64,000 bases of DNA from Gonocerus acuteangulatus (lineage: Eukaryota; Arthropoda; Insecta; Hemiptera; Coreidae): NCBI GenBank assembly GCA_946811695.1, contig OX328123.1, positions 44,139,871 through 44,203,870 of the forward strand, given 5' to 3'. Below, in pieces: positions 23,204 to 34,985 of this stretch. The notes under the pieces were generated by a model that worked only from the letters and a program-made list of their open reading frames with translations, ran no database searches and was not told where the DNA came from. The translations under genes and the position numbers were made by a program. The stretch's first letter is position 1; every line of letters starts with the position of its first letter.

Positions 23204-23490
23204 AGGGTGCCCATAAACGTTGAGGAATATCTCATGATTCGGACTGCGCAGTCCAAATCTTCAAACATTCCTCATCGTGTATGGGACAGCCTTGAGGCCA
23301 GAGTTGAACTATATTATATCGAAGTAGAATGAAAAATAGACTGGACAGTCCAATAACGTCTGGACTGTGCAGACCCTGCCCTAAGGTTTTTAAGTGTGTG
23401 TGTGTGCGCAAGACCCGTACAGTCCATACATTAAGGCCAAACTGTGCAGTCCCGGTCTAGAGATTTGAACTGATCGTGTATGGCCATCTC
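23204..23490. mobile_element. Possible TIR element with internal inverted copies
   Basis: Ends resemble each other in inverted orientation: GGGTGCCCATAAACG at 23206 and CGTGTATGGCCATCTCAA near 23473-23490, with a third related block CATCGTGTATGGGACAGCC at about 23274. ACTGCGCAGTCC-like palindromic phrases recur (23246, 23355, 23445). No protein is encoded. Confidence 0.4.
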
Positions 23491-23493
23491 AAG

Positions 23494-23582
23494 CTATTGT
23501 AGCTTGCTGTACTATTGTAGCTTGCTGTACTGTTGTAGCTTGCTGTACTATTGTACTTGCTGTACTATTGTACTTGCTGTCG
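23494..23582 (+). repeat. Tandem repeat, about 17-22 bp unit
   Basis: Five copies of CTATTGTAGCTTGCTGTA, the last two lacking AGC. Confidence 0.9.
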
Positions 23583-24270
23583 AATACCAGATCGATTTTT
23601 AATTTGAAAAAATCTATTATATTTTTTATTTGACAAAGCAAATGGAACTCATTGTGTTGTAATTAATGCCATTGTATATATGTCCCGTACCGCAGCCAAC
23701 GTGTTAAAAAAATATATATTAACACATTTTATTTCACTTGTAGCGCCTACATATACGAAGGGCATGTTATCTACCGAGATTTGTAGCAAAGCAGTCATCG
23801 GTCTACTTAATAATTTAGTACTAGGGTAAACCCCATTTCCTATCAAACAGACTTTTTAGTTTATAGTTTATTTTTTAACACATCTATCCCTCTACACGAG
23901 CACCATTTATTCCAAATTGCGTTGCAATATGACAAACACCTTGAACATTAGAAGCATATTAATAATTTTTTTTTTCCGGAGTTATTTTCCTTTCTCCAGA
24001 GGACCTACTTTTCTGGTTAACGAAAACGTCAAGTCTTTAGTAAGTTTTAACTGTCAAGCTATACAAATATGTAGATATATTCAAGAGCTATTGCGCAATC
24101 CAGCACCATCGTGTAACCTACTACGCAGCGTGCTAACCAATTTTTATCTCCCATTGGCTGTTTCTATTTTGTCAGAATAAATCATTGATGTTCCATAATT
24201 TACTTTTGTCAACTCTTTTAAATTTTTATACCACAGAACTCTCTAAGAGCTTGATATCATTTTGAGAAAA
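23583..24270. other. Unassigned sequence
   Basis: No recognised gene or repeat. The 87-codon plus-strand frame at 23917-24180 has no known motif. Confidence 0.4.
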
Positions 24271-24274
24271 AGTA

Positions 24275-24960
24275 AAAAAGTCCGACTTGCAGTTCCACCA
24301 GTCTTGAAAGGTCTTGATTTATGGTCTTACCTTTATGGGTCGGCCAACCCATAAGTCGGCCAGAAAGGCCTCCGCTCGGAGGCATTTGGAAAGCCTTGGG
24401 ATCTCTCCCTTTGAACGTTACATTTTTAACAATACATTGATCTTCTTATTTTACTTAATCTGTTTTATTGTCAAATACATTATCCGACAATAAGCAATTA
24501 AAAAAAATAACAAGGAATAAAACAGACAAAAAGAACCGTTCGAATAAACAAAATCAATTACTTTAATGTTTTAAGCACTTATTTCTCCGATTAACATCGC
24601 CTGATTAAAACTTTCTTCAGAACCCTTTTTGTAGAGCATTTGGTAAGCTTTCTAATGGTAATCTTCCGTTTACCAAGATTCTCAACCTTTTTCGAGATAT
24701 TAAAATTCTTGCCAACGGCCATAGCCACGTTGAATGCACCGGTTCCCGTAGATCACCGAAGTCAAGCAACGTCGGGCGTGGTCAGTACCTGAATGGGTGA
24801 CCGACCACGTGCTGTTGGCATTATAAATGGGTGGCAACCTGTAGATAGCACGGCGCTAATAGCCAAATAGTTGATGCGCCGTTAAAAAAAAAAAAATAAT
24901 AATTAAAATTCTTCCGCCTACAGTAGGGCCCAGTTTCATCTTTCTTAATCCTCAACTAGG
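24275..24960 (-). mobile_element. Repeat X5 (fragment), split by a 5S SINE
   Basis: Minus-strand X sequence: AAAAAGTCCGACTTGCAG at 24273, then 'cattatccgacaataagcaatt', 'gaaccgttcgaataa', 'aagcactta' and 'tttctaatggtaatcttccg', all present in X4. The 5S SINE at 24711-24901 interrupts it and a short X tail resumes at 24914. Confidence 0.6.
24711..24901 (+). mobile_element. 5S rRNA-derived SINE, complete with target duplications
   Basis: The first 110 bp (24711-24820) match animal 5S rRNA nearly end to end: GCCAACGGCCATAGCCACG, CACCGGTTCCCGTAGATCAC, CGAAGTCAAGCAACGTCGGG (box A/intermediate-element region), GGTCAGTACCTGAATGGGTG (box C region) and a GTTGGCA end. The next part is a short link and then CACGGCGCTAATAGCC and GATGCGCCGTTAAAA, the same 3' body as the tRNA-Glu-like SINEs. 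Flanks ATTAAAATTCTT at 24699-24710 and 24902-24913 are a perfect 12-bp target duplication. This is the SINE3 type, transcribed from the internal 5S promoter and moved by a LINE. It is not a functional 5S gene, since it runs into SINE sequence instead of a T-terminator. Confidence 0.9.
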
Positions 24961-26105
24961 TATACTCCACATTCCCTGCTTAATAAGTCATTATTTTATT
25001 GTTGTTCTAATTCTGCTAATGTTAAATTGTTAACTCTGAAAATTATTGTAACTCATAAGAAATATGTTCTGCAGAGGTTAGGTAGTTCGGGGTGGATAAA
25101 AAGGCGCTATGCTTTTAAAATGTAATATTTGTTTAATATACATTTCCGTATGAGTGAAGTAGGTATAACTTTACAAAATGTTCTGTAAATAGAGCAAATT
25201 TTAAGATTAAGTATTATAAAAAACAACTCAAAAGCCCTACATTTTAAAAACTTGACGTATAGGGAAAAACTAATGTGAGATTGGGATTCACCACACCCAA
25301 AAACCCCCAGAATGGTGGTTCACTTCCATGTTACCTCCAAAAAGTTAAAATTTGTTAGTTTCATATGTAGTTCTTATCTATTTAGTCCTTGTAGTTCTAT
25401 TTTCCCCAATCCTGACTTGGTTATACGCGGGTCTTGGTTGCGTGGGGGTATATGTTAGGGTAATAAGTCAGGTCATTTTCCAGCTAACAGATTAAGAGAT
25501 ATGTTTGTTAAAGATTGCCTAAGTATATGCGTCTTCTGATCTTTTACACCTTTAAGCGTCTTACATTCTTGATCCAAGAATGAGAAGAATTTTACTCACC
25601 GCCGCTCAAATACCTGATGTTATACCTAAGTTTGTAGAGGGCTGGGCGAACTTTCTAAATGTTAACATTCCATCGTACCGTTATTACAATAAACCAAGTC
25701 GAAAGAGCCTAAAGTAAATATTTCCTTAAATTCCCAAACTTCAGAACTTGAAAGTTACACAACATGTATTTACTTAGGAAACGGTGCATTAAAAACAAAG
25801 TATTCCGAAAATTATAAGATTCCATTGAATAACCAAGATGATTAGCAGCAAATATTTAAAAAAAATATATATTTTGAGTTTTCTACTTGTATTCTTGAGA
25901 ACCGACGATTTCGGGTGTTTTTCATAACAAAAAGTACCACTCCATGTCTAATTCTATGTGACATACACTTCAATCTTTGATTGAATTTATTAATTAATAG
26001 TGGACAAATACTTTATTTTCACTAATTCAGGGTGCTGATTAACTAAGAAAAGCAGAGAGATGACCAATATTCACAAAAAATAAATAAATAAATAAAATAT
26101 AAATA
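24961..26105. other. Unassigned sequence
   Basis: No gene or repeat recognised. Confidence 0.4.
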
Positions 26106-26584
26106 ACAAGTAAACTTATGTTAACGTGTTAAGTGGTAATTATCTCGAAAACGGTTGGGAACTCGTAGTAAGTGGAAGGCGGCTCTTCGAAAGGTAACTA
26201 AATTCTCTACAATAAGATTCTGTTTTAATGTTTGGTGGGGCGATGTCATTCGAAGAGATAAGTGCTTAAAACTTCAAATTTGTTAGTTTTATGCTTTTCA
26301 ACGTGTATTTGTCTCTGTTTACCTAACTTTTTAAGCGGTTGTTGAATTTTTTTTTCTTTTATTTATTTTTTATTTGTATTACTTTTTTTTTATTATTTTT
26401 TTTTTACTATCCAACGGAAAGAAGCACGGTTACCTCCACATGGTGTTTCCTGGGTAACTTTAAAGTCCGTGCAATAATAAGCTGTACAAAATTAAATTGA
26501 TTAAAATTAATTTTGATCATATCTTATTTAACTCAATATAAAAAAATACTTATCGGCCGTGGTGAAGCACGGGTATTCAGCTAG
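26106..26584 (+). mobile_element. Diverged X-like segment ending in a Helitron 3' terminus
   Basis: 26140-26290 resembles the X interior ('tctcgaaaacggttggga', 'gtcattcgaagagataagtgctta'). 26460-26584 resembles 35440-35567 and ends in a CCGTGGTGAAGCACGG hairpin, then TATTCAG and CTAG|T, a Helitron 3' end. The 5' end of this Helitron was not found. Confidence 0.55.
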
Positions 26585-27479
26585 TAAGAATTATAAATGT
26601 AATGATTTATAATTACAAACATAAATCCCCCCCCTTAACATAAAGTTACATTCTACTCAGGTTTGTCTTTACAGAGAAAGTCTAACGAAAATCAATAAAT
26701 AAAAATTATTCGCATCATACATAAATAAATTGATACGTGGTGATTTAGAATTAAGAAAAAACGCCCCCAATACCCAGAAGGAGACCCATTGTATAATATA
26801 AGTGCACAAACTCGGAATGGTTTCAATGAAAATAAAGTGAATCGGAACCCTTAATAAGGACTTGAATGGCCTAATAATATTGATAAATATGCTGGTAGTT
26901 GGTTTGAAAACTCTCCAAGCTCTCTCTCTCTCCCCCCTGTAGTAATTCCTGGCAATTATACCCCTCAAATGCCTCCAGTATAATCACTCTCCTTCCTCTG
27001 CCATTATTCTAAAGTACCTCTCCACCATTTCACTCCATCCTTTTCCTACGGTTCCTATCTCCAACTCAGTAATGGAACACTTTTCTAGGTTAATACTCTT
27101 AGAAGGAACTTAAGGTAATTGCCTGAGCATTGTACTAATTTTTCAATCGATTCTATTAGGATCCAATTGGTTATTAAAGCACTTCCCAAGAACCCAGTGA
27201 TAGCGTCCAGTTTTCCCAGTAACTAGGAGGGTTATCATGTTTTAGATATATTGAGATTGTTGATCTTTGGGAATGCTAAGGTAGATTAAGTCAGGGATCG
27301 GACTTGGTGTCAGGCTCAAGATCTGTGAGGTCCATTCACAAGATTTGAATAGTTCTTGACAAATATTCATGATTGGTAAACTCCAGGGTTGTGTGGGGTA
27401 TCATGTTTATTTTTTTTAAGAGATTTATTAAAGAATTTATACATCCTTTGATCACCTGCAATCCTCACATAGTTAGGGT
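26585..27479. other. Unassigned sequence
   Basis: No gene recognised; the 99-codon minus-strand frame at 26669-26968 has no known motif. Confidence 0.4.
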
Positions 27480-27605
27480 CCGAGGAAAATTAGAAAGCAC
27501 GCACTAGAGGATAAAATCATTATTGCGCACTCTAATTTTGATTTCAGGCCCTCCAGGATATAAGTCAAGTACTCCACCACTGAGCCAAGCTCACTCCCTA
27601 TGAAC
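27480..27605 (-). mobile_element. Eroded tRNA-derived SINE (S1-like head)
   Basis: On the minus strand, TGGCTCAGTGGTGGAGTA is a good box A and resembles the S1 SINE head at 44222; the box B is degraded (CCTGAAATCAAAA). It is an old relative of S1. Confidence 0.5.
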
Positions 27606-28917
27606 TAAAATATTTTTTTTTCTAAATTTACTCCTTAAATTGAATCATTGTTTACATAAATTGAAAATCTAAAAATAATTATTATTTTATTGTTTTCTAG
27701 CATTCACCTAACACAGTAGATACTACACAAAGTAATTACAAGATTTCAGGCGCATTTAATGCTATACTGCCTTATCGATATGTTCTGCTGGAATACTATC
27801 ACATAACGCCTTACACACTCCTCTATTCTTGGTACACCAAAAGCTATATTCAAGCATTCATTTGAAAAATCAATTTCATTAACCTGTACAATCCGTCGAC
27901 CAAAAAATGGCTTTTGGAGCAAAAAATCATTTTATAGGTTCATCAACGTAGTCAAACGAAAGAAACGAATTTTATAGCGATATCTGTAACCATTTACTAG
28001 AACTAGGTTTTTTTTTTTTATTTTTTTTTTTTGGGGGGTATTTAAAAATATGAGATTCAGGTGAAGTATTTTCCGCATGTTTGAGATTCATCCAAACTAA
28101 TATATTTAAATTTTGATTAAACTTTTCCCGATTGATTTTCAGTTTGGGTAGTCAGAAACGATTGATTCAGTTGAAACATGTTCCAGACGTTTTACTTTCT
28201 ACTAACTATGAAATGTAAATTTTGGTTGGGTTTGGTGTTAAGTAAATATTAGAAAATCTATTAAACACACGACAATTAACAGTAAAAAGACGGTTTAAAT
28301 AATTAATATTTCGTTAAATAAATGACATGTCTGGTGTATCAACGACTTGTGTATTGTAAAAATATCGACGATTTATCTGTTCAGCCATGTTTACGACGGA
28401 ACATTGAAGCGGGGTAAAAATACACGGTAAATTTTCTCAGAATGACAATTTGACAGATGCGTTAAATGAAAAAGTCATTTACTAACGTTTTGCTTGTAAA
28501 GCCTGATTTTGACAGGGGCGCGTCAGGAAAATCTGCCCGCAGACATTTAATTTTCACTCTGTAGGGGGCTTATTAACCTTGCCCAGGCAGGCATGTGACA
28601 TCTCAGTTGAACGCATGCAATTATACGTTATACTCAGCTCATTCATGTCCAGTTCGCAATTGAAGGTAACAGTGTTATTCCATTCACATGAAATATTTTT
28701 TGTACTTGACTAACATTAAATTTTTCACACTTATTTGTAAATACATTTAACCCTTGGGAACGCGAGGTATCCAGTAGATACAAAGATTCAATGTCTCAGC
28801 AAGATCCGCTATGACAACTCCTATTCCTGACAACTCAATTTTTTTTGTTGCTTGTCGGATGAAGTAAAGTCTGTTTCGGCCCAACTTTGCTTCATGGATA
28901 CATCGCGCATCCCATGT
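27606..28917. other. Mostly unassigned; X-like segment at 27866-28300
   Basis: 27866-28300 keeps diverged X phrases ('caatccgtcgaccaaaaaatgg', 'atatgagattcaggtgaa', 'cgcatgtttgagattcatc'). The rest holds no gene or repeat that I recognise. Confidence 0.4.
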
Positions 28918-28986
28918 ATTTTTTTTTTATTTATTTTTTTTTTTTTTTTACGGCGTATCCAAATCTAGGTCATTAGCGCCGCCCAT
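28918..28986 (-). mobile_element. SINE 3'-end fragment
   Basis: T-rich run then ACGGCGTATCC and AGGTCATTAGCGCCG, the reversed SINE 3' body. Confidence 0.65.
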
Positions 28987-29083
28987 GTAATTATTCTTAT
29001 TTATGTCTTTTTTTTTATCGACGAATTGTGCTCTATTTGGTTGTTAATAAGTTATTTAAGGCATTAATATTCCTGAAATGCCC

Positions 29084-29206
29084 TTTTAGCACTTTCCTCC
29101 CAAGGAAAGTAGCTATTGCGGTTAAACTCATGACGGAATTTTTGAAAAATTTCTTCAAATCTTTATCGATCCTACCTAGTAGACACCGAAAATGACCCCC
29201 GTTAAA

Positions 29207-29283
<77 letters not shown>

Positions 29284-30219
29284 GATATATATGTGTCTGT
29301 TAGTTAAACACGATAGCGGCCAGAGTTTTTGTTTTTTCTTCACGAAACGTGGTATATAGCGTTCAATGAGCAAACGATTAAACGAGTTCGTTAACCACCA
29401 AAATCGCTCCACCGAGAGGGGGGGTTTACTCCGGACCCAAAACACTAATTTGACCATGCCAGCCGTAGTTTTTGTTATATTTCAACGAAACTCGGTATTC
29501 GCTATGTTGATCTAAAGAGAGAAATACACTAAAAATAAACTAAATCGATTCATTAGGAGGGGGGGTTTACTCCGGACCCACATTACCAATTTGCCACTAC
29601 CAACCGTAATTTTTGTTACATTTCAACGAAACTCGGTATTCGTGGTGGTAATCAACAGAGAAAAATGGGTTGTAAAAATAAACTAAATCGGGTTATTTGG
29701 AGGGGGGGTTTACTCCTGACCTAATGTACTAATACTACATACATAAGTACTATACCGGTCGTAATTTCTGCTGTATTGTAACTAAACGCCTTTCGTCCTG
29801 GGTATCTCATAAGAAAGAAGTGTTGTAAAAATGAAGTAAATCGGTCTATTGGAAAGGAGGGTTTACTTTAAACTCTGTTTCATTAGAATTAGGCCACCAG
29901 ACGTAGGTTCCCAAAGCCGCCGCGAGGAGCTCTGCCTCCCACTAGGGGGACTGTATCCCGTTCCTGCGTCAGATAAAAAGACGGAAAATTAAGTTTTTGA
30001 GTATTTTTTAAGTAGGACAGTATCATGTATTACCATAACTCTGGAAGCAAATTATTTACAAAATTAATAATTGAAAAGTTAAGAAATGTAAATGAGCACT
30101 ATTCACGTTTTTATTTTATGTATATAGGTTATTTACAGCAAATTATTCAGTAATGTAGTCTACACTACAAAAATTCTGAGGAAAGTGCTTAGTTATGCAG
30201 CTCCTGCGTGAAGGACTTT
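29084..30219 (+). mobile_element. Repeat Y1, Helentron-associated (HINE-like) element
   Basis: Same architecture as X but different sequence. The 5' end TTTTAGCACTTTCC opens a hairpin (CTTTCCT/AGGAAAG, 29092-29109). A (TA)n core lies at 29208-29290, then about four 140-bp units, and the 3' end holds GGAAAGTGCTTA (inverse of the 5' end), a GCAGCTCCTGC hairpin and GGACTTT. Y2 at 57313-58537 is a second near-complete copy in reverse. Non-coding. Confidence 0.65.
29325..29880 (+). repeat. About 140-bp tandem units inside Y1
   Basis: Four diverged units, each with 'tttttgttatatttcaacg', 'aaactcggtattcg', 'aaataaactaaatcg' and GGGGGGGTTTACTCC. Spacing between 'ctcggtattc' in units 2 and 3 is 141 bp. 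Y2 has the same array. Confidence 0.8.
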
Positions 30220-30845
30220 GAGTATTAAAAATATACTATTATCACTCATATATCGCGCGTCCCCGTATTACTTAAGGCTCAGGCAACAACGACGTATAAT
30301 AATATCTTCATTATTGACTATAAATTTAACACCAACAGAGAAAGGCCGTTCAGGGATGGAACTTAGAGAAAAGGATGACATTCCACCTTCATACGGACAG
30401 AAACGTAAACATTGTCTAGCCTAGAAAAACATGATTCGTCCAATATGCTCGTAAGGATTGCTAGAACATTATATCCCCTCTACACGCCTCTTTTTTATAT
30501 GTTCACTGTTATCTGACTCCAATGAAATTCAACAATGAAAAAATAAGAGAATAATTTTTGCGTGTTTCCTCGAGCACTGACGCTCCTATTTTTAGTTAAT
30601 TTGTTCTTATTTTGAAGATATAATATTATTACTTAATGATAGTTCTGTTATTCTCATGATCCTTTTTTTTATTTTGAGCTTATTTTTTCACTATATTATT
30701 TCACTATTTGCGATTTGATTTGGCGCGCTCCGGAGGGTCAAATATCATTTCTGTATTAGTGGAATGTAATTTTAGTACAAGAAGCTCCAACAAAGATAAA
30801 TATATAAAATATAACATTTTATAAATGTAATCAAAAATGTCAACA
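30220..30845. other. Unassigned sequence
   Basis: Nothing recognised. Confidence 0.4.
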
Positions 30846-30995
30846 GGAGGAGTTAGAAAGAGAGGAAGGCCTAGACTAAGATGGCTAAATAACCTGGAGG
30901 AGGATTTACAACTGGTAGGAGTTCAGAAATAGCGGACCCTGGCTCAAGACCCATAGGAATGGTTATAGATGCTACTTCAAGAATCGCAGTGCCCT
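30846..30995 (+). pseudogene. Non-LTR retrotransposon ORF2 C-terminal fragment
   Basis: The frame reads RKRGRPRLRWLNNLEEDLQ and, past stops, WRTLAQD-like residues, the conserved tail of an endonuclease/reverse-transcriptase family. The same tail occurs, better preserved, at 53274-53572. At least three stops. Confidence 0.7.
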
Positions 30996-31659
30996 ATTAT
31001 CAGTTAGGATGAGAAACATTGTTAGGAATAATATCTACTATATATTTGTGAAATACCACTCACTCACTCACTGACTTACTGATTCACTGACCTATCATCG
31101 CCCAGCCCAAACCACTCGACAGAAAAATTTGAAATTTTGCATGGACACTCCCTATAGAACGTAGACGCTCGCTAAGAAAGGATTTTTTGATATTCGAATT
31201 TTTAAGTATTTTTAGAGGGGTTTAAAGTTTTGGTTGGATTGAGCAGGAGGATGCATTGCTAGGACGATAAAGAACAGCTGTTACCGTACATTACCGGGAG
31301 TCACCAACCTGACCTGGACGGGATATTATCTCTCCTAAATTGGTTTGGTGCCAAGCTGCAGGCGACCCGGCGCGTCCCCGAGGTGGTGGATAGGGGGAGG
31401 GAGTTTCAGAAGTTCTGAACTCCAATTGGCCATTGGCTACGCGAACCAGCAGCGGCAGTGTTCAGAGAGCGTGCGTGGTTCACTGGTGGTGCGGTGAACC
31501 AACTGAAATGCGCTGTGTCAAGGCCTTAAAAGCCAACCGGGAGGTCCTGGGGACCTCTCTTCCCTTACTCAAACGTACCCTATCCTTACCTATCCCAACC
31601 TGCATTCCTAATTCCATCCCTATTTCTCTCCGGGTGTGTGATTCCCATAACCCACGCTA

Positions 31660-31663
31660 CCCC

Positions 31664-31731
<68 letters not shown>
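31660..31731 (+). repeat. 12-base C run followed by 60-base T run
   Basis: 12 C (31660-31671) then 60 T (31672-31731) inside the retrotransposon 5' region, where related elements would carry ORF1. Most of ORF1 seems missing here. It could be a retroposed A-tail in reverse, or a sequence-assembly artefact at a homopolymer. Confidence 0.9.
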
Positions 31732-31732
<1 letters not shown>

Positions 31733-31808
31733 AGAGGTTGTAAGATATGCCACGGCTTTCACAGGGTGGATGTGAAGGTAAAGAAGAAGAAGGAGGAGGA
31801 CAAGGATG

Positions 31809-32184
31809 AGATGGAGGTGGAGGGCCTCAAGCTGCGGAGGGAGAGGAAGGTGACGGTCGGGAGGCCGTGGCTGGTTCTGGGGAGGGGAGGCCTGACCAAC
31901 CCCTGGAAGTTGAGAGGAGGGACAGTGGGGTTGTGGAAGATGGTCGGTCTGCTTCGGGCAGGCGGCCGTCCAAGCAAACTCCGAGTTGCTCCCAAACTGA
32001 AGGTGGAAGGACCGAGGTCTCCCCAGAGCCGGGCACGGGTGCCTGGACCGAAGGCAGGAAAGCCCCGACAAAGGGCGGTCCTGCCGAGGATCTCCCCCCC
32101 CCCTCACTCACAACGGATGGTGCGTCTGCTGCAGGTGAACCTTCACCACTGCAAGGCTGCCACAGGAGCTCTGCAGCATATTGA
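31809..32184 (+). pseudogene. Possible ORF1 C-terminal remnant
   Basis: One frame is open from about 31809 to a stop at 32182-32184, overlapping the ORF2 start by 68 bp. The peptide is rich in Gly, Glu, Pro, Ser and Arg with no zinc knuckle. An ORF1 overlapping ORF2 in another frame is common in non-LTR elements, which is the main support. Two other frames are also open here because the DNA is GC-rich, so the choice is uncertain. Confidence 0.3.
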
Positions 32185-34985
32185 TATTGTTTTAATTCAA
32201 GAACCGTGGGTTAATAACAATAGAATTATGGGTCTTGGATTCAAGGGGTCTAAGATCTATATGCATGAATGTAATAATCCCAGAGCATGCATTTTGGTTA
32301 GGTCTGATATAACATGTTTTCCACTGAGGTACCTATTTTCTAGAGATTCTATTGCAGTGGAAGTAGAAGCCAAGAGGGGGAAGCTGGTGTTGGCATCCAC
32401 CTATTTACCTGGCGATCAGGAAATCCCAACCACGAGTCTGGAGAAGTTGGTGGAGTATGCAAGGATGGAGAGGAAGGCGATGGTGATTGGTACTGACGCC
32501 AACGCCCACCATCAGATATGGGGTAGCAGGGATACCAATGATAGAGGTGAATCTCTGTTTGAATTTTTAGTTATTAATAACATTAATGTCAAGAATGTGG
32601 GGAATAGTCCGAGAAGAGAGGTTCTCGATCTGACTTTAGCTATAGAGGGCTCTGCAAGCTTCAGCCTACGAAATTGGCATGTTTCAAGGGAATTTTCTGG
32701 GTCAGACCATACGTACATTAGGTTTGACATTGAGGGTAGGCTAACGGAGAGCCTAACATATAGAAACCCAAGAAATACCAACTGGGGAGGGTATGTACAG
32801 AACCAAGAGCAGGGGCTGAAAAGCTGTCCTGCATCGGCAGTCAATCCACTCGAAATTGATCTTATGAATGACAAGGTCACCGAGGTTATCGTGCGGTCCT
32901 TTGAGGAGAACTGCAACATTACGGAGAAAAGGAATTTCAGAAAGATCCCTTGGTGGAACAGAAAACTGGAAGAGGCGAGGAAAAGAACTAGGAGGCTCTT
33001 CAACAAAGCGAAAAGGAATGGTGGCTGGCAGGAATAAAGGAAAGCCTTAACCGAGTATAATATGCTCATAAGACAGTCTAAAAGACAATCATGGAGAGAC
33101 TTCTGTGAACAGATTGAAGAAGTCAGTACGGGGGCGAGGGTCCATAAGGCCCTGGCTAAAAGTGGCACGGATTGCGAATTAGGGTCCTTGAAAGGGCCCG
33201 ATGGGAATACTTTTAGTACTCAACAAACCCTCGAGGTGCTGCTGGGGGCGCACTTTCCAGGGTGCGTACGATATTAAGATCAGGCTAATAGGGTTGGCTG
33301 GACAAGGAAACAACCCGATTGGAAACAGGCCCACAGGAGAGTAACTCCTCAGTAGTTTAGCCTGGGGGTATATCCCAGACAGATGGAACGAGGTAAGGGT
33401 GGTGTTTATACCAAAACCAGGGAAGCCTACGTATGAGGAGGCAAAATCCTTCAGACCAATATGCCTATCCTCCTTTCTGTTGAAGACAATGGAGAAGGTC
33501 ATAAACAAGTATTTGGGGATTAATAATCCTCGGGTTGGTAACCTGAAACATCAGCATGCCTATCAGAAGGGTAAATCATGCGAATCAGCGTTACACGCGG
33601 TACTAAGCGAGATTGAGGACTCCCTACAGGCCAAAGAGATAGCCCTAGGAGCATTTCTAGATATTGAAGGGGCGTTTGATAACACATCGGTTGATGTGGT
33701 TTCTACGCTCTTGAGGTCTTTGGGACAGAAAGGTGTATCACAGAATGGGTTAAGGGCATGCTAAGTAACAGGATAATTCATGCTACCAAAGGGAGCGGAA
33801 GCATCAAGGTCAAGGCGACTACAGGGTGCCCGCAAGGGGGAGTGCTATCACCACTGATATGGAGTATGGTGGTGGACTCATTATTGGCGAAACTCAATGA
33901 TGCGGGATTTAAGGCAATTGGGTATGCAGATGACATAGCTATTATCATCAAAGGCAAGGTTCAGTCGGTAATGGAGACTTAATGGAGAGTGCACTAAAGA
34001 TCACATCGGACTGGTGCAACGAGAAGGGACTGAGTATCAACCCTATGAAGACGGTACTGGTCCCCTTCACTAATAAAAGGAAGCTGGATGGGCTGAGAAA
34101 TCCGAGTTTCAGAGGAGAGGTGGTACCCTATAGTGATAAGGTAAAATACTTGGGAGTGGTTCTAGACCGGCGACTAAACTGGAAGGAACATATCACTCTA
34201 GTTAGAAATAGAGCCATAAGGTTGTTGTGGGTATGCAGGAACCTGTGTGGAAAGGACTGGGGCATTAGCCCTCGTATAACGCACTGGATCTATACAGCAA
34301 TGATAAGACCGGTGATGACGTATGGGTGCGCGGTATGGTGGCATAAGTTGGCCACCGAGTCCCTCAGCGCCAAATTGAGGAAGGTACAAAGACTGGGGTG
34401 CTTATTGGTCACGGGAGCGATGAGGTCAACACCTGTGATAGCAATGGAGGCCATTCTTAACCTGCTGCCAATTGATGTATTCATCGAAGCGGAGGCAATG
34501 AAATCGGCATATAGAATGACGAAACAGGAGGTCATAGGCAATCCTAAACAGGAAATAGGACAATCCCAGATTTTCTCAAAGATAGGGATGATCCCTGAAC
34601 TAAGCATGCCGTCAGACATGATGGGGAGCAGGATAAGCACTGCAAGGAGGTACGGAGTAGAAATACATGGCATCTGTACTGGTAAAGAGGATATCTTTAA
34701 GCCTCCTAATGGCACTAACTTTTACACGGACGGCTCCAAAACTATACATGGAGCAGGAGCAGGGGTCTGGAGTGGGGGTGAGGGTGGCTTAAGGCTACAA
34801 ATTTCCCTTGGAAAAACCTCAACTGTGTTCCAGGGGGAGATATACGCCATCTTAGCGGCGGCCCACAGCATGAGCGAGAAGGGAGTCCGTAGGAAGAAGA
34901 TTAACATCCTTACGGACAGTCAGGCTGCATGCAAAGCATTAAGGAGTCAGGAGATTAGCTCAAGAGTTGTGGACGAGTGTCAGTC
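32117..34985 (+). pseudogene. Retrotransposon ORF2: APE endonuclease, RT, partial RNase H
   Basis: The ATG at 32117 starts a typical ORF2 (MVRLLQVNLHHCKAATGAL). Endonuclease motifs: IDIVLIQEPW (catalytic Glu), VIGTDANAHHQIWGS (Asp/Asn), LDLTLA and FSGSDHTYI (SDH). A KIPWWNRKLE linker follows. A TAA at 33035-33037 replaces a codon where the frame continues. RT: PKPGKPTYEEAKSFRPI, FLDIEGAFDNT (motif A), GCPQGGVLSPLIW (B), IGYADDIAII (C), KYLGVVLDRRLNW (E). RNase H: FYTDGSKT, FQGEIYAI, ILTDSQAACKAL; the last catalytic region is missing. Frames change near 33280, 33745 and 33978, and part of the segment before RT motif 1 looks deleted around 33265-33300. All RT catalytic residues survive, so decay is moderate. 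Confidence 0.85.

Larger units (their letters stand above)
31290..34985 (+). mobile_element. R1/LOA-like non-LTR retrotransposon, decayed and 3'-truncated
   Basis: A GC-rich island (visibly over 50% G+C in 31290-32150) in AT-rich surroundings. It has a 5' region, a possible ORF1 end (to 32184), and ORF2 with APE-type endonuclease, reverse transcriptase and part of RNase H. RNase H breaks off after the second catalytic Asp near 34985 and unrelated AT-rich sequence follows, so the 3' end is lost. No target duplications were found. Presence of RNase H favours LOA/I/Jockey-like groups over canonical R1; the WWN motif and EN are shared among them. Confidence 0.8.

Noticed and set aside
23494..23582. 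A CRISPR-like array
   Set aside because: Head-to-tail units with no spacers in a eukaryotic context: a simple tandem repeat.
24711..24820. A functional 5S rRNA gene
   Set aside because: No T-run terminator after the head; it continues into a SINE body with A-tail and target duplications.
29209..29457. 82-codon frame and similar frames in Y
   Set aside because: Made of (TA)n and Y sequence; no protein family.
31586..32111. Minus-strand open frames of 78-173 codons
   Set aside because: Shadows of the GC-rich plus-strand retrotransposon; poly-Lys from the T-run and Pro/Ser-rich reading typical of antisense frames.
31433..32116. The first 228 codons of the long frame as part of a fusion protein with ORF2
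   Set aside because: They include a 20-residue Phe run from the T60 tract and low-complexity GC-rich sequence; the family start is the ATG at 32117.
32512..33168. 218-codon minus-strand frame
   Set aside because: Antisense of the endonuclease domain, whose motifs are clear on the plus strand.
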